A DNA stretch of 64,000 bases from Fusobacterium sp. JB019. GTDB taxonomy: Bacteria; Fusobacteriota; Fusobacteriia; Fusobacteriales; Fusobacteriaceae. Under the pieces are notes generated by a model. It saw nothing but the letters and a program-made list of their open reading frames with translations. It made no database searches and was not told where the DNA came from. The stretch is from NCBI GenBank assembly GCA_030673965.1, contig JAUTCN010000007.1, positions 1 to 64,000 of the forward strand. Direction: 5' to 3'. Below, in pieces: positions 40,795 to 49,865 of this stretch. Made by a program: the position numbers and the translations under genes. The first letter of the stretch is position 1, and each line of letters begins with the position of its first letter.

Positions 40795-41814
40795 ATGAAG
40801 AAAGTTAAGTTTGGAATAGTGGGATTAGGAAGATTAGGAATTAAACATGCAGAAAACATAGCTTTTTCTATTCCAGAAGCTGAATTAGTTGCAGTTTGTG
40901 GGTTAGATGATATTGTTCTTGAAAAAGTTAAAAAAGAATGGGGAGTAAAATATACATATAAGAATTATGATGAGATGATTTCTAATGATGAGTTAGATGC
41001 TGTATTTGTATCATCACCATCAGGATTACATTGTGAGCAAATTGAAAAAGCTCTAAAAGCAGGAAAACATGTTTTTTCAGAAAAACCATTAGGTACTACT
41101 GTTGAAGAATGTAAAGTAGCTGAAAAAGCAGTTGAAAAATATGGAAAAGATTTAATATTTATGCTTGGATTTATGAGAAGATTTGATCCATCTTATAAAT
41201 ATGCCAAAGAAATGGTAAAAGCAGGTAAAATAGGAAAACCTTTTATGTTTAGATCTTATAGCCAAGACCCAGAATCATGTATTGAAGGGGCAATAGCTTA
41301 TGCAGGACATTCAGGAGGAGAATTTTTAGATATGTCTGTTCATGATATTGATTTAGCAAGATGGTTTATGGAAGATGAACCTATGCAAGTTTGGGCAATA
41401 GGTGGATGTTATAAACATCAAGAATTTGGACAATATAACGATGGAGATAATGTATCAGCACTTATGAAATTTAAAAATGGAGGTATGGGATTTTTATTTG
41501 CAGGAAGAACAGCACCTCATGGATATAATGTGGAAAGTGAAATTATAGGGACAGAAGGGATTTTAAGAATAGGAAGTGTTCCTCAAAAAAATCTAGTTGA
41601 AATATTAGATAATAGTGGAGTTAGAAAAGAATGTTCTCAGGATTTCTTAGAAAGATTCAAAGAATCTTATGTTAATGAATTAAAGGAATTTGTAGATTGC
41701 GTAATAAATAATAGAAAACCAGAAGTAACTGTTTATGATGGTACTAATTGTACAAAGATAGCTTATGCTTGTAAAGAATCATTTGAAACAGGAAAATTAA
41801 TAGATATAGAATAG
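40795..41814 (+). CDS. iolG: Inositol 2-dehydrogenase, Gfo/Idh/MocA family (first copy)
   Basis: A 339-residue NAD(P)-dependent dehydrogenase. GIVGLGRLGIKHAEN is the dinucleotide loop, AGKHVFSEKPLG carries the catalytic-lysine EKP motif and MSVHDIDLARW the catalytic His/Asp region. It oxidises myo-, scyllo- or another inositol isomer to the 2-keto form. A second paralogue is encoded at 47412-48422, so the two probably differ in inositol isomer. AAGGAGG is 11 bases upstream of the chosen ATG. Confidence 0.85.
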   Translation: MKKVKFGIVGLGRLGIKHAENIAFSIPEAELVAVCGLDDIVLEKVKKEWGVKYTYKNYDEMISNDELDAVFVSSPSGLHCEQIEKALKAGKHVFSEKPLGTTVEECKVAEKAVEKYGKDLIFMLGFMRRFDPSYKYAKEMVKAGKIGKPFMFRSYSQDPESCIEGAIAYAGHSGGEFLDMSVHDIDLARWFMEDEPMQVWAIGGCYKHQEFGQYNDGDNVSALMKFKNGGMGFLFAGRTAPHGYNVESEIIGTEGILRIGSVPQKNLVEILDNSGVRKECSQDFLERFKESYVNELKEFVDCVINNRKPEVTVYDGTNCTKIAYACKESFETGKLIDIE

Positions 41815-41850
41815 AAAATTAGAGTCTTAAACATTTTAGGAGGAGCAAAA

Positions 41851-42645
41851 ATGATTAAATATCAACCAAATAATACATTGGTAAGTGGATTTAATACAGT
41901 AACAAAAGAAGAAGACCATACACAAAATATGTTAATGGATTTCGATATATATAAAGGGGAAAAAGGAGAAAAATTAGAGATATATAGTTCAACTAAGGAA
42001 ATAGCAGTAATTTTATTTCAAGGAAAAATAAAATTTTATTGGAATGAAGAAGAGTGTGAAGCTCAAAGAGAGAATGTTTTTGATTTTGGACCTTATGTAT
42101 TACATGTTTGTAAGAATAAAAAAATTGTAGTTGAATTCTTTGAAGAAACAGAAATAGGAATCCAAAAAACAACTAATGAAAAAGAGTTTGAATCAAAATT
42201 ATATACTCCTAAAGATTGTGTTGATAATATTTTTGGAAAAGAAGGTATGGATGGAACAGCTAGAAGATTAGTAAGAGATGTATTTAAATATGAAAATGCA
42301 CCTTATTCTAATATGGTTATGGGAGAAGTCATAACTTATCCTGGAAAATGGTCAAGTTATCCACCTCATTCACATCCACAACCAGAAGTATATTTTTATA
42401 AATTTACAAAGCCACAAGGATTTGGAGCAGGATTTGTAGGAGAAGATGTTTTTAAAATAAAAAATAATTCTTCCTTATTAATAGAAGGTGGATTAACACA
42501 TCCTCAAACTTCTGCACCAGGCTACGGGATGTATTATTGTTGGATGATAAGACATCTAGAAAATAATCCTTGGACGAAAAGGGTTGATGATGAGGCTCAT
42601 ACTTGGTTATTAGATCCTAATGCTAAGATATGGCCAAATAAATAA
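41851..42645 (+). CDS. iolB: 5-deoxy-glucuronate isomerase
   Basis: A 264-residue bicupin enzyme. The second cupin has KWSSYPPHSHPQPEVYFYKF with the metal-binding His and Glu, and YGMYYCWMIRHLENNPW, GLTHPQTSAPG near the end, all IolB signatures. It converts 5-deoxy-D-glucuronate to 2-deoxy-5-keto-D-gluconate. It follows iolG by 36 bases with AGGAGG. Confidence 0.95.
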   Translation: MIKYQPNNTLVSGFNTVTKEEDHTQNMLMDFDIYKGEKGEKLEIYSSTKEIAVILFQGKIKFYWNEEECEAQRENVFDFGPYVLHVCKNKKIVVEFFEETEIGIQKTTNEKEFESKLYTPKDCVDNIFGKEGMDGTARRLVRDVFKYENAPYSNMVMGEVITYPGKWSSYPPHSHPQPEVYFYKFTKPQGFGAGFVGEDVFKIKNNSSLLIEGGLTHPQTSAPGYGMYYCWMIRHLENNPWTKRVDDEAHTWLLDPNAKIWPNK

Positions 42646-42697
42646 ATATATATGTTACTTCTTGGGCGAGTGTAACATAAAATAAGGAGGGGTTGTT

Positions 42698-44293
42698 TTG
42701 TTTACAGTAATTTCGTTTTTATTTTTCACATTGTTAGTAGCTTTTTTATCGTATCGTATTTGTAAGGGTGAGGATACACAAACAAATGATGGATATTTTT
42801 TAGGAGGACGTGATTTAACAGGTATTTTCATAGCAGGATCTTTGATGTTAACAAATTTATCATCAGAACAAATAATAGGACAAAATGGAGTATCTTATTC
42901 AAGTTCTATGGTTATAATTGCTTATGAAATAGGGGCAGCTGTTACATTGGTTCTATTTGCACTTATATTTTTACCAAAATATTTAAGAGCAGGTATTACA
43001 ACAGTTCCGGATTTTTTAGAAGAACGTTTTGATCATAGTTTTAGACAAATAATATCAGTAGTGTTTGTTGTAAGTTATGTTTTAACTTATTTACCAACAG
43101 TTCTTTATAGTGGTGCAATAGTATTTAATCAATTATTCAACATTCAAGAAATAACAGGATTAAATTATTTTGCAACAATAGCTTTAATAGTAGCGGTAAT
43201 AGCAATAGTTGGGGCAATATATGCTGTAAAAGGTGGATTGAAGGCAGTAGCTGTATCGGATACTTTAAACGGAGTAGGTTTATTAATAGGTGGATTATTG
43301 ATACCAGTTTTAGCTTTATTGAAATTAGGACATGGAAATATTGCAGCAGGTGTTTCTCAATTATTTATAAATCATCCAGAAAAATTAAATACAATAGGAG
43401 ATAGACATTCAGCTGTACCATTTGCAGTAATTTTTACAGGAATGTTATTTAATAACTTATATTACTGGTGTACAAATCAAATGATTATTCAAAGAACTTT
43501 TGCAGCTAAAAACTTAAAAGAAGGACAAAAAGGGGTTTTATATGCAGGATGCTTGAAATTATTAGGACCATTTATATTAGTATTTCCAGGAGTAATAGCA
43601 TTTCATTTAATTCCAGGATTATCAAATGGAGATTTAGCTTATCCAGCTTTAGTAGGATTAGTTTTACCAAAACCATTAATAGGATTCTTTGCAGCGGTTT
43701 TATTTGGAGCAATATTAAGTTCATTTAACTCTGCTCTTAATAGTACTTCAACAATATTTGCTTTAAATCTTTATAAACCAAGATTAGAAGCTAAAGGTGA
43801 AGATGCTAGTGATGAGAAAGTAATTACTATGGGTAAAAGAGTTGGTATAACTTTAACAATATTATCTATTTGTGTAGCTCCTTTCATAATGTACTTCAAA
43901 GGTGGATTATATGGATTCTTACAAGAAATGAACGGATTCTATTCAGCACCATTATTTGCAGTAGTTTTAGTAGGATTCTTTACAAAGAGAGCAACAGCTA
44001 AATCAGCAAAGGCAGCAATGCTAGTTCATATGGTTTTCTATGGATTATATGAAATTATAAAACCAGATATAAATTTCTTACATATACTTGGAATAATGCT
44101 TCCAATAGAAATTTTAGTAATGGTATGGATGACTAAGAAAAATCCTAGACCAGAACCATACACATTTAAAAGAAAAGAAGCTCCAGTTGAAATGACTCCT
44201 TGGAAATATAGATATCACTTATCAGCTTTAATTTGTATAGTGTTTGTTCTATATTATGTAATGTTCTCGAGAATAGGATTATTACATTATTAA
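42698..44293 (+). CDS. Sodium:solute symporter (SSS family), probable inositol transporter
   Basis: A 531-residue inner-membrane protein with about 13-14 hydrophobic segments. It starts at TTG 42698, seven bases after AAGGAGG. GYFLGGRDLTGIFIAGSLML, NLSSEQIIGQNGVSY, VPDFLEERFDHSF, KGGLKAVAVSDTLNGVGLL and YWCTNQMIIQRTFAAKNLKE match SSS/SLC5 transporters. Its place between iolB and iolD argues for Na+-coupled inositol uptake. A 35-residue membrane microprotein follows 50 bases later. A hairpin (TATGTTAC/GTAACATA, 42650-42676) precedes the gene. Confidence 0.9.
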   Translation: MFTVISFLFFTLLVAFLSYRICKGEDTQTNDGYFLGGRDLTGIFIAGSLMLTNLSSEQIIGQNGVSYSSSMVIIAYEIGAAVTLVLFALIFLPKYLRAGITTVPDFLEERFDHSFRQIISVVFVVSYVLTYLPTVLYSGAIVFNQLFNIQEITGLNYFATIALIVAVIAIVGAIYAVKGGLKAVAVSDTLNGVGLLIGGLLIPVLALLKLGHGNIAAGVSQLFINHPEKLNTIGDRHSAVPFAVIFTGMLFNNLYYWCTNQMIIQRTFAAKNLKEGQKGVLYAGCLKLLGPFILVFPGVIAFHLIPGLSNGDLAYPALVGLVLPKPLIGFFAAVLFGAILSSFNSALNSTSTIFALNLYKPRLEAKGEDASDEKVITMGKRVGITLTILSICVAPFIMYFKGGLYGFLQEMNGFYSAPLFAVVLVGFFTKRATAKSAKAAMLVHMVFYGLYEIIKPDINFLHILGIMLPIEILVMVWMTKKNPRPEPYTFKRKEAPVEMTPWKYRYHLSALICIVFVLYYVMFSRIGLLHY

Positions 44294-44343
44294 TAAAATT
44301 TAAGTTAGATTATTAATTATGAATATTAAGGAGATGATTTGAA

Positions 44344-44451
44344 ATGTCGGATAAATTAACAAAAGATGATTTTAAAGGAATTAATATGATGGGAAAAATA
44401 GCTATGTTTTGGTTAGTTTTAGAATTAGTGTTATTAGGATTAGGTGGATAG
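44344..44451 (+). CDS. 35-residue membrane microprotein next to the inositol symporter
   Basis: A 36-codon ORF with AAGGAG nine bases before ATG 44344, too short for usual gene calling. It has a charged N-terminus (MSDKLTKDDFKGINMMGKIA) and one hydrophobic helix (residues 18-35, MAMFWLVLELVLLGLGG-like), typical of small accessory subunits with the C-terminus buried in the membrane. It lies in the operon between the SSS symporter and iolD. Several SSS transporters have small companion subunits, so a transporter-stabilising role is plausible. I do not recognise the family. Confidence 0.65.
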   Translation: MSDKLTKDDFKGINMMGKIAMFWLVLELVLLGLGG

Positions 44452-44470
44452 AAATACTGTAATTATATAT

Positions 44471-44495
44471 TAAGGGCATATTATATATGCCCTTA
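44471..44495 (+). repeat. Hairpin between microprotein and iolD
   Basis: TAAGGGCATAT (44471-44481) and ATATGCCCTTA (44485-44495) form an 11-bp stem with a three-base loop. It is followed by A residues on the plus strand, so it is probably an RNA-processing or stabilising hairpin within the operon rather than a terminator. Confidence 0.6.
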
Positions 44496-44522
44496 TAAAA
44501 AAATTGTATAGCGAGGAAGAAT

Positions 44523-46454
44523 ATGGAAAGAGTAAAATTAACAATGGCACAGGCCTTAGTAAAATTTTTAGATAACCAATATATTGAGGTTGATGGAGTT
44601 GAAAATAAATTTGTAGAGGGGATATTTACAATATTTGGTCACGGAAATGTTTTAGGATTAGGAGAAGCGTTAAAATATACAGAACATTCTTTGAGAGTTC
44701 ATCAAGGTAGAAATGAACAAGGAATGGGACTTGCAGCAATGGGATTTGCAAAACAAAGCAATAGACAAAAAATATATGCTTGTACTTCTTCAGTAGGACC
44801 AGGGGCAATGAATATGGTTACTGCAGCAGCAACTGCAACAGCAAATAGAATACCAGTTCTATTTTTACCAGGAGATACGTATGCTTGTAGACAACCAGAT
44901 CCAGTTTTACAACAATTAGAGCAATTTCATGATTTGTCTATAACAGTAAATGATGCATTTAAACCAGTTTCAAAATATTGGGATAAAATTTATAGACCAG
45001 AACAACTTATGACAGCAATGATAAATGCAATGAGGGTATTAACAAGTCCTCGTGATACAGGAGCAGTTACAATTGCTTTACCTCAAGATGTTCAAGGGGA
45101 AGTTTATGAATATCCAGTTGAATTTTTTAAAAAAAGAGTTCATACAATAGCGAGAACATTACCAGCAGACACATTAATAGAGAAAGCTGTTAAGTTAATA
45201 AAAAGCAAAAAAAATCCAATGTTAGTTTGTGGTGGTGGAGTTAGATATTCAGGAGCGGGAGAAATATTTAAGAAATTTTGTGAAAAATTTAATATTCCTT
45301 TTGGGGAAACACAAGCAGGAAAAAGTACAATAACTCATGATAATGATTATAATTTAGGTGGAATGGGAACTACAGGAAATTTAGCAGCAAATTTAATAGC
45401 TCAAAAAGCTGATTTAATTATAGGAGTAGGAACGAGATATACAGATTTTACAACTGCTTCAAAATGGTTATTTAAAAATAAAGAAGTAGAATTTTTAAAT
45501 ATAAATATAGGGGAATTTGATGCAGAAAAAATGGATGGATTAGCGTTGATAGGAGATGCAAAACAAACATTAGAAAAATTAATAGAAAAATTAGATTCTT
45601 ATAAAAGTAACTATAAAGATGAAATAAAAGATGCTAAAAATGCTTGGGAAAAAGAATTAGAAAGATTATATAAAACTAATTATTTTGAAGAAGGATATGA
45701 AGAAGAAATCAAAGGTCATTTACCACATGTTTTAAAAGAATTTGGAGAATTAACAGGTTCTTATTTAACACAAACAAGAGTATTAGGACTTTTAAATAAA
45801 AAAATAGCTAAAGATTCAGTAATAGTTGGAGCATCAGGAAGTTTGCCAGGAGACTTACAAAGAGTGTGGAAAGCTTCTGTTCCAGAAACATATCATGTAG
45901 AATATGGATTTTCTTGTATGGGATATGAAGTTAATGCTGCTTTAGGTGCAAAACTTGCTGTAGGTGATAAGAGAGAAGTTTATACAATGGTTGGGGATGG
46001 AGCATATATGATGTTACATTCAGAATTACCAACTTCAATACAGGAGAAAAAGAAAATTAATATTATCTTGTTTGATAATATGGCTTTTGGATGTATTAAT
46101 AATCTTCAAATGGGTCATGGAATGGAAAGTTTTGGAACAGAAATGAGATATAGAGATTATACAACAGATACAATGACTGGAGAATTAGTGAAAATGGATT
46201 TTGCTAAGAATGCAGCAGGGTACGGATGTAAAACTTATACTGTAAAAACAGAAGAAGAATTATTGGCAGCCTTAGAAGATTCTAAAAAACAAGAAGTTTC
46301 TACATTAATAGATATAAAAGTTTTACCAAAAACAATGACAGATGGATATGAAGCTTTCTGGAGAGTTGGTAATGCTCAAGTATCTAATAGAAAAGAAGTT
46401 GAAAATGCAACAAGAAATTTAGAAAAAGAATTAAAGAAAACAAGAGATTATTAA
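44523..46454 (+). CDS. iolD: 3D-(3,5/4)-trihydroxycyclohexane-1,2-dione hydrolase
   Basis: A 643-residue ThDP enzyme of family length. Glu65 in [18 protein letters not shown] is the ThDP-activating glutamate; [40 protein letters not shown] and the ThDP/Mg motif [15 protein letters not shown]...FDN are visible. It opens the ring of the inositol-derived diketone to 5-deoxy-glucuronate. It is next to iolE. Confidence 0.96.
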   Translation: MERVKLTMAQALVKFLDNQYIEVDGVENKFVEGIFTIFGHGNVLGLGEALKYTEHSLRVHQGRNEQGMGLAAMGFAKQSNRQKIYACTSSVGPGAMNMVTAAATATANRIPVLFLPGDTYACRQPDPVLQQLEQFHDLSITVNDAFKPVSKYWDKIYRPEQLMTAMINAMRVLTSPRDTGAVTIALPQDVQGEVYEYPVEFFKKRVHTIARTLPADTLIEKAVKLIKSKKNPMLVCGGGVRYSGAGEIFKKFCEKFNIPFGETQAGKSTITHDNDYNLGGMGTTGNLAANLIAQKADLIIGVGTRYTDFTTASKWLFKNKEVEFLNINIGEFDAEKMDGLALIGDAKQTLEKLIEKLDSYKSNYKDEIKDAKNAWEKELERLYKTNYFEEGYEEEIKGHLPHVLKEFGELTGSYLTQTRVLGLLNKKIAKDSVIVGASGSLPGDLQRVWKASVPETYHVEYGFSCMGYEVNAALGAKLAVGDKREVYTMVGDGAYMMLHSELPTSIQEKKKINIILFDNMAFGCINNLQMGHGMESFGTEMRYRDYTTDTMTGELVKMDFAKNAAGYGCKTYTVKTEEELLAALEDSKKQEVSTLIDIKVLPKTMTDGYEAFWRVGNAQVSNRKEVENATRNLEKELKKTRDY

Positions 46455-46481
46455 AATAACATAAAAGTAGGGGGAATTAAG

Positions 46482-47384
46482 ATGAATTTAAATAAAGCTA
46501 ATATAAAATTAGGGATAGCTCCAATAGCTTGGACAAATGATGATTTACCAGAATTAGGAAAAGAAAATACTTTTGAACAATGTGTTTCAGAAATGGCTTT
46601 AGCTGGATTTACAGGAAGTGAGGTAGGAAATAAATATCCTAAAGATACTAATATTTTAAAAGAAAAATTACAAATCAGAGGAGTTGAAATTTGTAATGCT
46701 TGGTTTAGTACTTTCTTTGCAGCAGGAAAAGAAGAAGAAACAATTGAAGAATTTAAAAAACATAGAGATTTTTTACATGAAATGGGAGCAAAAGTAATAG
46801 GATGTTCAGAGCAAACATATAGTATTCAAGGGTTAGATAAAGCTATATTTGAAGAAAAACCTTGTTTTACTAAAGAAGAATGGAATAGAGTTTTTGAAGG
46901 ATATAATAAACTAGCTAAATTAGCAGCTGAAAAAGGAATGAAAGTATCTCTTCATCATCATATGGGAACAGGAGTTCAAACTCCAGAAGAAGTTAAAATA
47001 TTTATGGAAGGAACAAATGAAGATGTATACTTATTATTTGATTCAGGACATATTTATTATTCAGAAGGATCTCAAGAAGCTACTGAAAAATTATTAAAAG
47101 ATTATATTGAGAGAATAGCTCATATACATTTAAAAGATGTTAGAGATGAAGTGGTAGAAGAAATAAAATCTAAAAAAGGTTCTTTTTTAGAAGGAGTAAA
47201 GAAAGGAACATTTACAGTTCCAGGAGATGGAAATATAAACTTTGAACCATTATTTAAAATTATTGGAGATGCAGATTATAAAGGATGGATGGTAGTTGAA
47301 GCGGAGCAAGATCCAGCTTTAGCTAATCCATTTGAATATGCACTAAAGGCTAGAAAATTTATATCAGAAAAAACAGGATTATAA
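46482..47384 (+). CDS. iolE: Inosose dehydratase
   Basis: A 300-residue TIM-barrel enzyme. [17 protein letters not shown] is the IolE N-terminus; [59 protein letters not shown] and [13 protein letters not shown] supply the metal site and fold. It dehydrates 2-keto-myo-inositol. It is 27 bases after iolD with a GGGGG ribosome site. Confidence 0.96.
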   Translation: MNLNKANIKLGIAPIAWTNDDLPELGKENTFEQCVSEMALAGFTGSEVGNKYPKDTNILKEKLQIRGVEICNAWFSTFFAAGKEEETIEEFKKHRDFLHEMGAKVIGCSEQTYSIQGLDKAIFEEKPCFTKEEWNRVFEGYNKLAKLAAEKGMKVSLHHHMGTGVQTPEEVKIFMEGTNEDVYLLFDSGHIYYSEGSQEATEKLLKDYIERIAHIHLKDVRDEVVEEIKSKKGSFLEGVKKGTFTVPGDGNINFEPLFKIIGDADYKGWMVVEAEQDPALANPFEYALKARKFISEKTGL

Positions 47385-47411
47385 TATAAAGTTATATAAG
47401 GAGATGGAGAT

Positions 47412-48422
47412 ATGTTAAATTTAGGAGTTATCGGATTAGGAAGAATAGGAAAAGTTCATATAGAAAGTATTACTACTCGTGTTAGAGGAGCTAAAGTTAA
47501 AGCTGTTGCTGAACCTTTTCTTAATGATGAAGGAAGAGAATTTGCAAAAAAACATGGAATAGAAAATGTATATACAGATTATAAAGAAATATTAAAGGAT
47601 AAAGAAATAGATGCTGTTGTAATATGTTCTTCGACAAATACTCATGCAAATATTTCGAAAGAAGCAGCTCTTGCAGGGAAACATGTTTTCTGTGAAAAGC
47701 CTATAGATCATGATTTAGAAAAAATAAAAGAAGTTATTAAGACAGTAGAAGAAACTAAAGTTAAGTATCAAGTTGGTTTTAATAGAAGATTTGATCATAA
47801 TTTTAGAGCTATAAAAGATGCAGTATTAGCAGGTAAAGTAGGAGAACCTCAAATTATAAAAGTTACTTCAAGAGATCCTGAAGCTCCACCAGTAGAATAT
47901 GTAAAAGTTTCAGGAGGAATATTTTTAGATATGACAATTCATGATTTTGATATGATGAGATTTTTATCAGGAAGTGAAGTAGAAGAAGTTTACGCAGTAG
48001 GGGGAGCTCTTATAAATAAAGAAATAGGAGAAGCTGGAGATATAGATACAGCTATAATAACTTTAAATTTTGCTAGTGGAGCAATGGGAGTTATTGATAA
48101 CTCAAGAGAAGCAGCCTATGGTTATGATCAAAGAGCTGAAGTTTTTGGTTCAAAAGGAGCAATTGAAACTAAGAATGATTCTAATTCTACAGCAGTTATT
48201 TCTACTAAGGATGGGGTAACAGGAGAAAAACCATTATATTTCTTTTTAGAAAGATATATGGCTTCATTCTCTCAAGAAATGCAAGAATTTGTTGATGCTA
48301 TAATTAATGATACTGAAACACCTGTAACAGTAATGGATGGATTGAAACCAGTATTAATAGGAATTGCAGCTAAAAAATCTTTAGTTGAAAAAAGACCTGT
48401 TAAAATTAGTGAAATAATGTAA
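47412..48422 (+). CDS. iolG: Inositol 2-dehydrogenase (second copy)
   Basis: A 336-residue Gfo/Idh/MocA dehydrogenase. GVIGLGRIGKVHIESI, SSTNTHANISKEAALAGKHV, FCEKPIDHD, QVGFNRRFDHNF, MTIHDFDMMRFL and DNSREAAYGYDQRAEVFGS closely match myo-inositol 2-dehydrogenase, so this copy is the better IolG candidate than the one at 40795. It oxidises myo-inositol to 2-keto-myo-inositol with NAD+. Confidence 0.94.
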   Translation: MLNLGVIGLGRIGKVHIESITTRVRGAKVKAVAEPFLNDEGREFAKKHGIENVYTDYKEILKDKEIDAVVICSSTNTHANISKEAALAGKHVFCEKPIDHDLEKIKEVIKTVEETKVKYQVGFNRRFDHNFRAIKDAVLAGKVGEPQIIKVTSRDPEAPPVEYVKVSGGIFLDMTIHDFDMMRFLSGSEVEEVYAVGGALINKEIGEAGDIDTAIITLNFASGAMGVIDNSREAAYGYDQRAEVFGSKGAIETKNDSNSTAVISTKDGVTGEKPLYFFLERYMASFSQEMQEFVDAIINDTETPVTVMDGLKPVLIGIAAKKSLVEKRPVKISEIM

Positions 48423-48451
48423 ATAAATTTTAAATAAAAGAGGTAAAGAAA

Positions 48452-49468
48452 ATGATAAAATTTGACCAAACAAAACCACTTGATATTATACCTATTGGTA
48501 GAGCAACAATAGATTTAAATCCCACAGATGTTCATAAACCATTGAACGAAAGTTCAAATTTTAATAAATATGTTGGAGGATCACCAGCAAATATAGCTGT
48601 AGGTCTTGCAAGATTAGGTAAAAAAGTAGGATTTATAGGAAAAGTTTCTGATGATCAATTTGGAACTTATGTTATTGATTATTTTAAAAATGATGGAATA
48701 GATACTAATCATATATATAGAGCTAAAAATGGAGAAAATTTAGGATTAACTTTTACAGAAATAAAAAGTCCAACTGAAAGTTCTATTCTTATGTATAGAA
48801 ATAACGTTGCTGATTTAGAATTAGATCCATCAGAAATAGATGAAGAATATATAAAAAGTGCGAAGGGAATTGTTATTTCAGGAACTGCACTAGCAAAAAG
48901 TCCTTCAAGAGAAGCTTGTTTTAAAGCTATAACTTTTGCAAAGAAACATGGAACAAAAGTTATATTTGATATTGACTATAGAGAATATACTTGGAAATCA
49001 AAAGATGAAATTTCAATTTATTATTCATTAGTAGGAAAACAAAGTGATATAGTTATTGGTTCAGAAGAAGAATTTGAATTAATGGAATATGTTATGAATC
49101 CTGATGATAAGACAGATAAGGCAGTAGCTAAGAGATGGTTTGATTATGGAAATGAAATAGTAGTAATTAAACATGGGAAAGAAGGGTCTGAAGCTTTTGT
49201 GAAAGAAGATAATACTAGTTATAAAATTAAACCATTCCCAGTTAAGCTATTAAAATCATTTGGTGGTGGAGATGCTTATGGATCAGCTTTAATTTATGGA
49301 TTATTAGAAGGATGGGAAGTTATAGATGCTTTAGAATTTGGAAGTGCTTCTGCTGCTATGCTTGTAGCAAGTCATAGTTGTTCAGCTGATATGCCTTCAG
49401 TTGATGCTATCAAAGAATTTATAAGAAAAGAAAAAGAAGAATATGGAGAAATGATAGCAAGATATTAA
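48452..49468 (+). CDS. iolC: 5-dehydro-2-deoxygluconokinase
   Basis: A 338-residue PfkB-family kinase. PLDIIPIGRATIDLNP, YVGGSPANIAVGLARLGKKV, the central KVIFDIDYREYTW and the anion-hole/catalytic motif SFGGGDAYGSALIYGLLEG are IolC signatures. It phosphorylates 2-deoxy-5-keto-D-gluconate at O6, feeding IolJ. It is the last gene of the operon before the palindromic terminator at 49514. Confidence 0.95.
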   Translation: MIKFDQTKPLDIIPIGRATIDLNPTDVHKPLNESSNFNKYVGGSPANIAVGLARLGKKVGFIGKVSDDQFGTYVIDYFKNDGIDTNHIYRAKNGENLGLTFTEIKSPTESSILMYRNNVADLELDPSEIDEEYIKSAKGIVISGTALAKSPSREACFKAITFAKKHGTKVIFDIDYREYTWKSKDEISIYYSLVGKQSDIVIGSEEEFELMEYVMNPDDKTDKAVAKRWFDYGNEIVVIKHGKEGSEAFVKEDNTSYKIKPFPVKLLKSFGGGDAYGSALIYGLLEGWEVIDALEFGSASAAMLVASHSCSADMPSVDAIKEFIRKEKEEYGEMIARY

Positions 49469-49513
49469 GTTAGCGTGTAATTGTGTTTTACTCGATATAT
49501 TACCTTGAATAGA

Positions 49514-49545
49514 AAAATACCCTATAATATTATAGGGTATTTTCT
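49514..49545. terminator. Bidirectional terminator after iolC
   Basis: A perfect 30-base palindrome, arms 49514-49528 and 49529-49543, containing AATACCC/GGGTATT. It ends the iol operon on the plus strand and the 30-residue ORF on the minus strand. Confidence 0.85.
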
Positions 49546-49552
49546 ATTTGTT

Positions 49553-49645
49553 TTATTTTTGTTTTTTCATTTCAACAACTGTTGTAATTATAGCAAAAGA
49601 TACTGCTAACATTCCAGTTATTCTTAAAACTTCACTAAAATACAT
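49553..49645 (-). CDS. 30-residue membrane microprotein, unknown
   Basis: A 31-codon ORF on the minus strand, ATG at 49645 with AAGGAG five bases upstream, stop just before the terminator at 49514-49543. The product has a single hydrophobic helix (ITGMLAVSFAIITTVV, residues 10-24) with a Glu/Lys tail (EMKKQK), an N-out or N-in single-pass peptide. It is the only gene-like content in the roughly 400-base gap between iolC and recG. I do not recognise it; the AT-rich upstream DNA shows no clear promoter. Confidence 0.5.
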   Translation of the reverse strand: MYFSEVLRITGMLAVSFAIITTVVEMKKQK

Positions 49646-49865
49646 AAAAACTCCTTTATATAAAAAATTTATTTTTAAAATTATCAGTCAGTATTTTATT
49701 ATATAATTAAAAAAAAATAAAGAAAAAAATATTTTTTTTAGTATTTTATAATAAAAATAAAGAAAAGTGAAAAAAGTGTTTTTAAAATATACATATAATG
49801 AAAAAGAATATAGAATGTATGATATAATATTTTATATAAAAATAACTAAATATTTTGGAGAAAAT

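Noticed and set aside
44471-44495. Terminator between microprotein and iolD
   Set aside because: The stem is good but is followed by A residues, not U, on the transcribed strand; the genes look like one operon.
40951-49468. Two iolG genes as a recent tandem duplication
   Set aside because: The two proteins differ widely in length, motifs (EKPLG versus EKPID) and position, so they are old paralogues rather than a fresh copy.
49767-49865. N-terminal extension of RecG
   Set aside because: The extra 33 residues are non-family, K/Y-rich, lack a ribosome site, and RecG starts normally at 49866.
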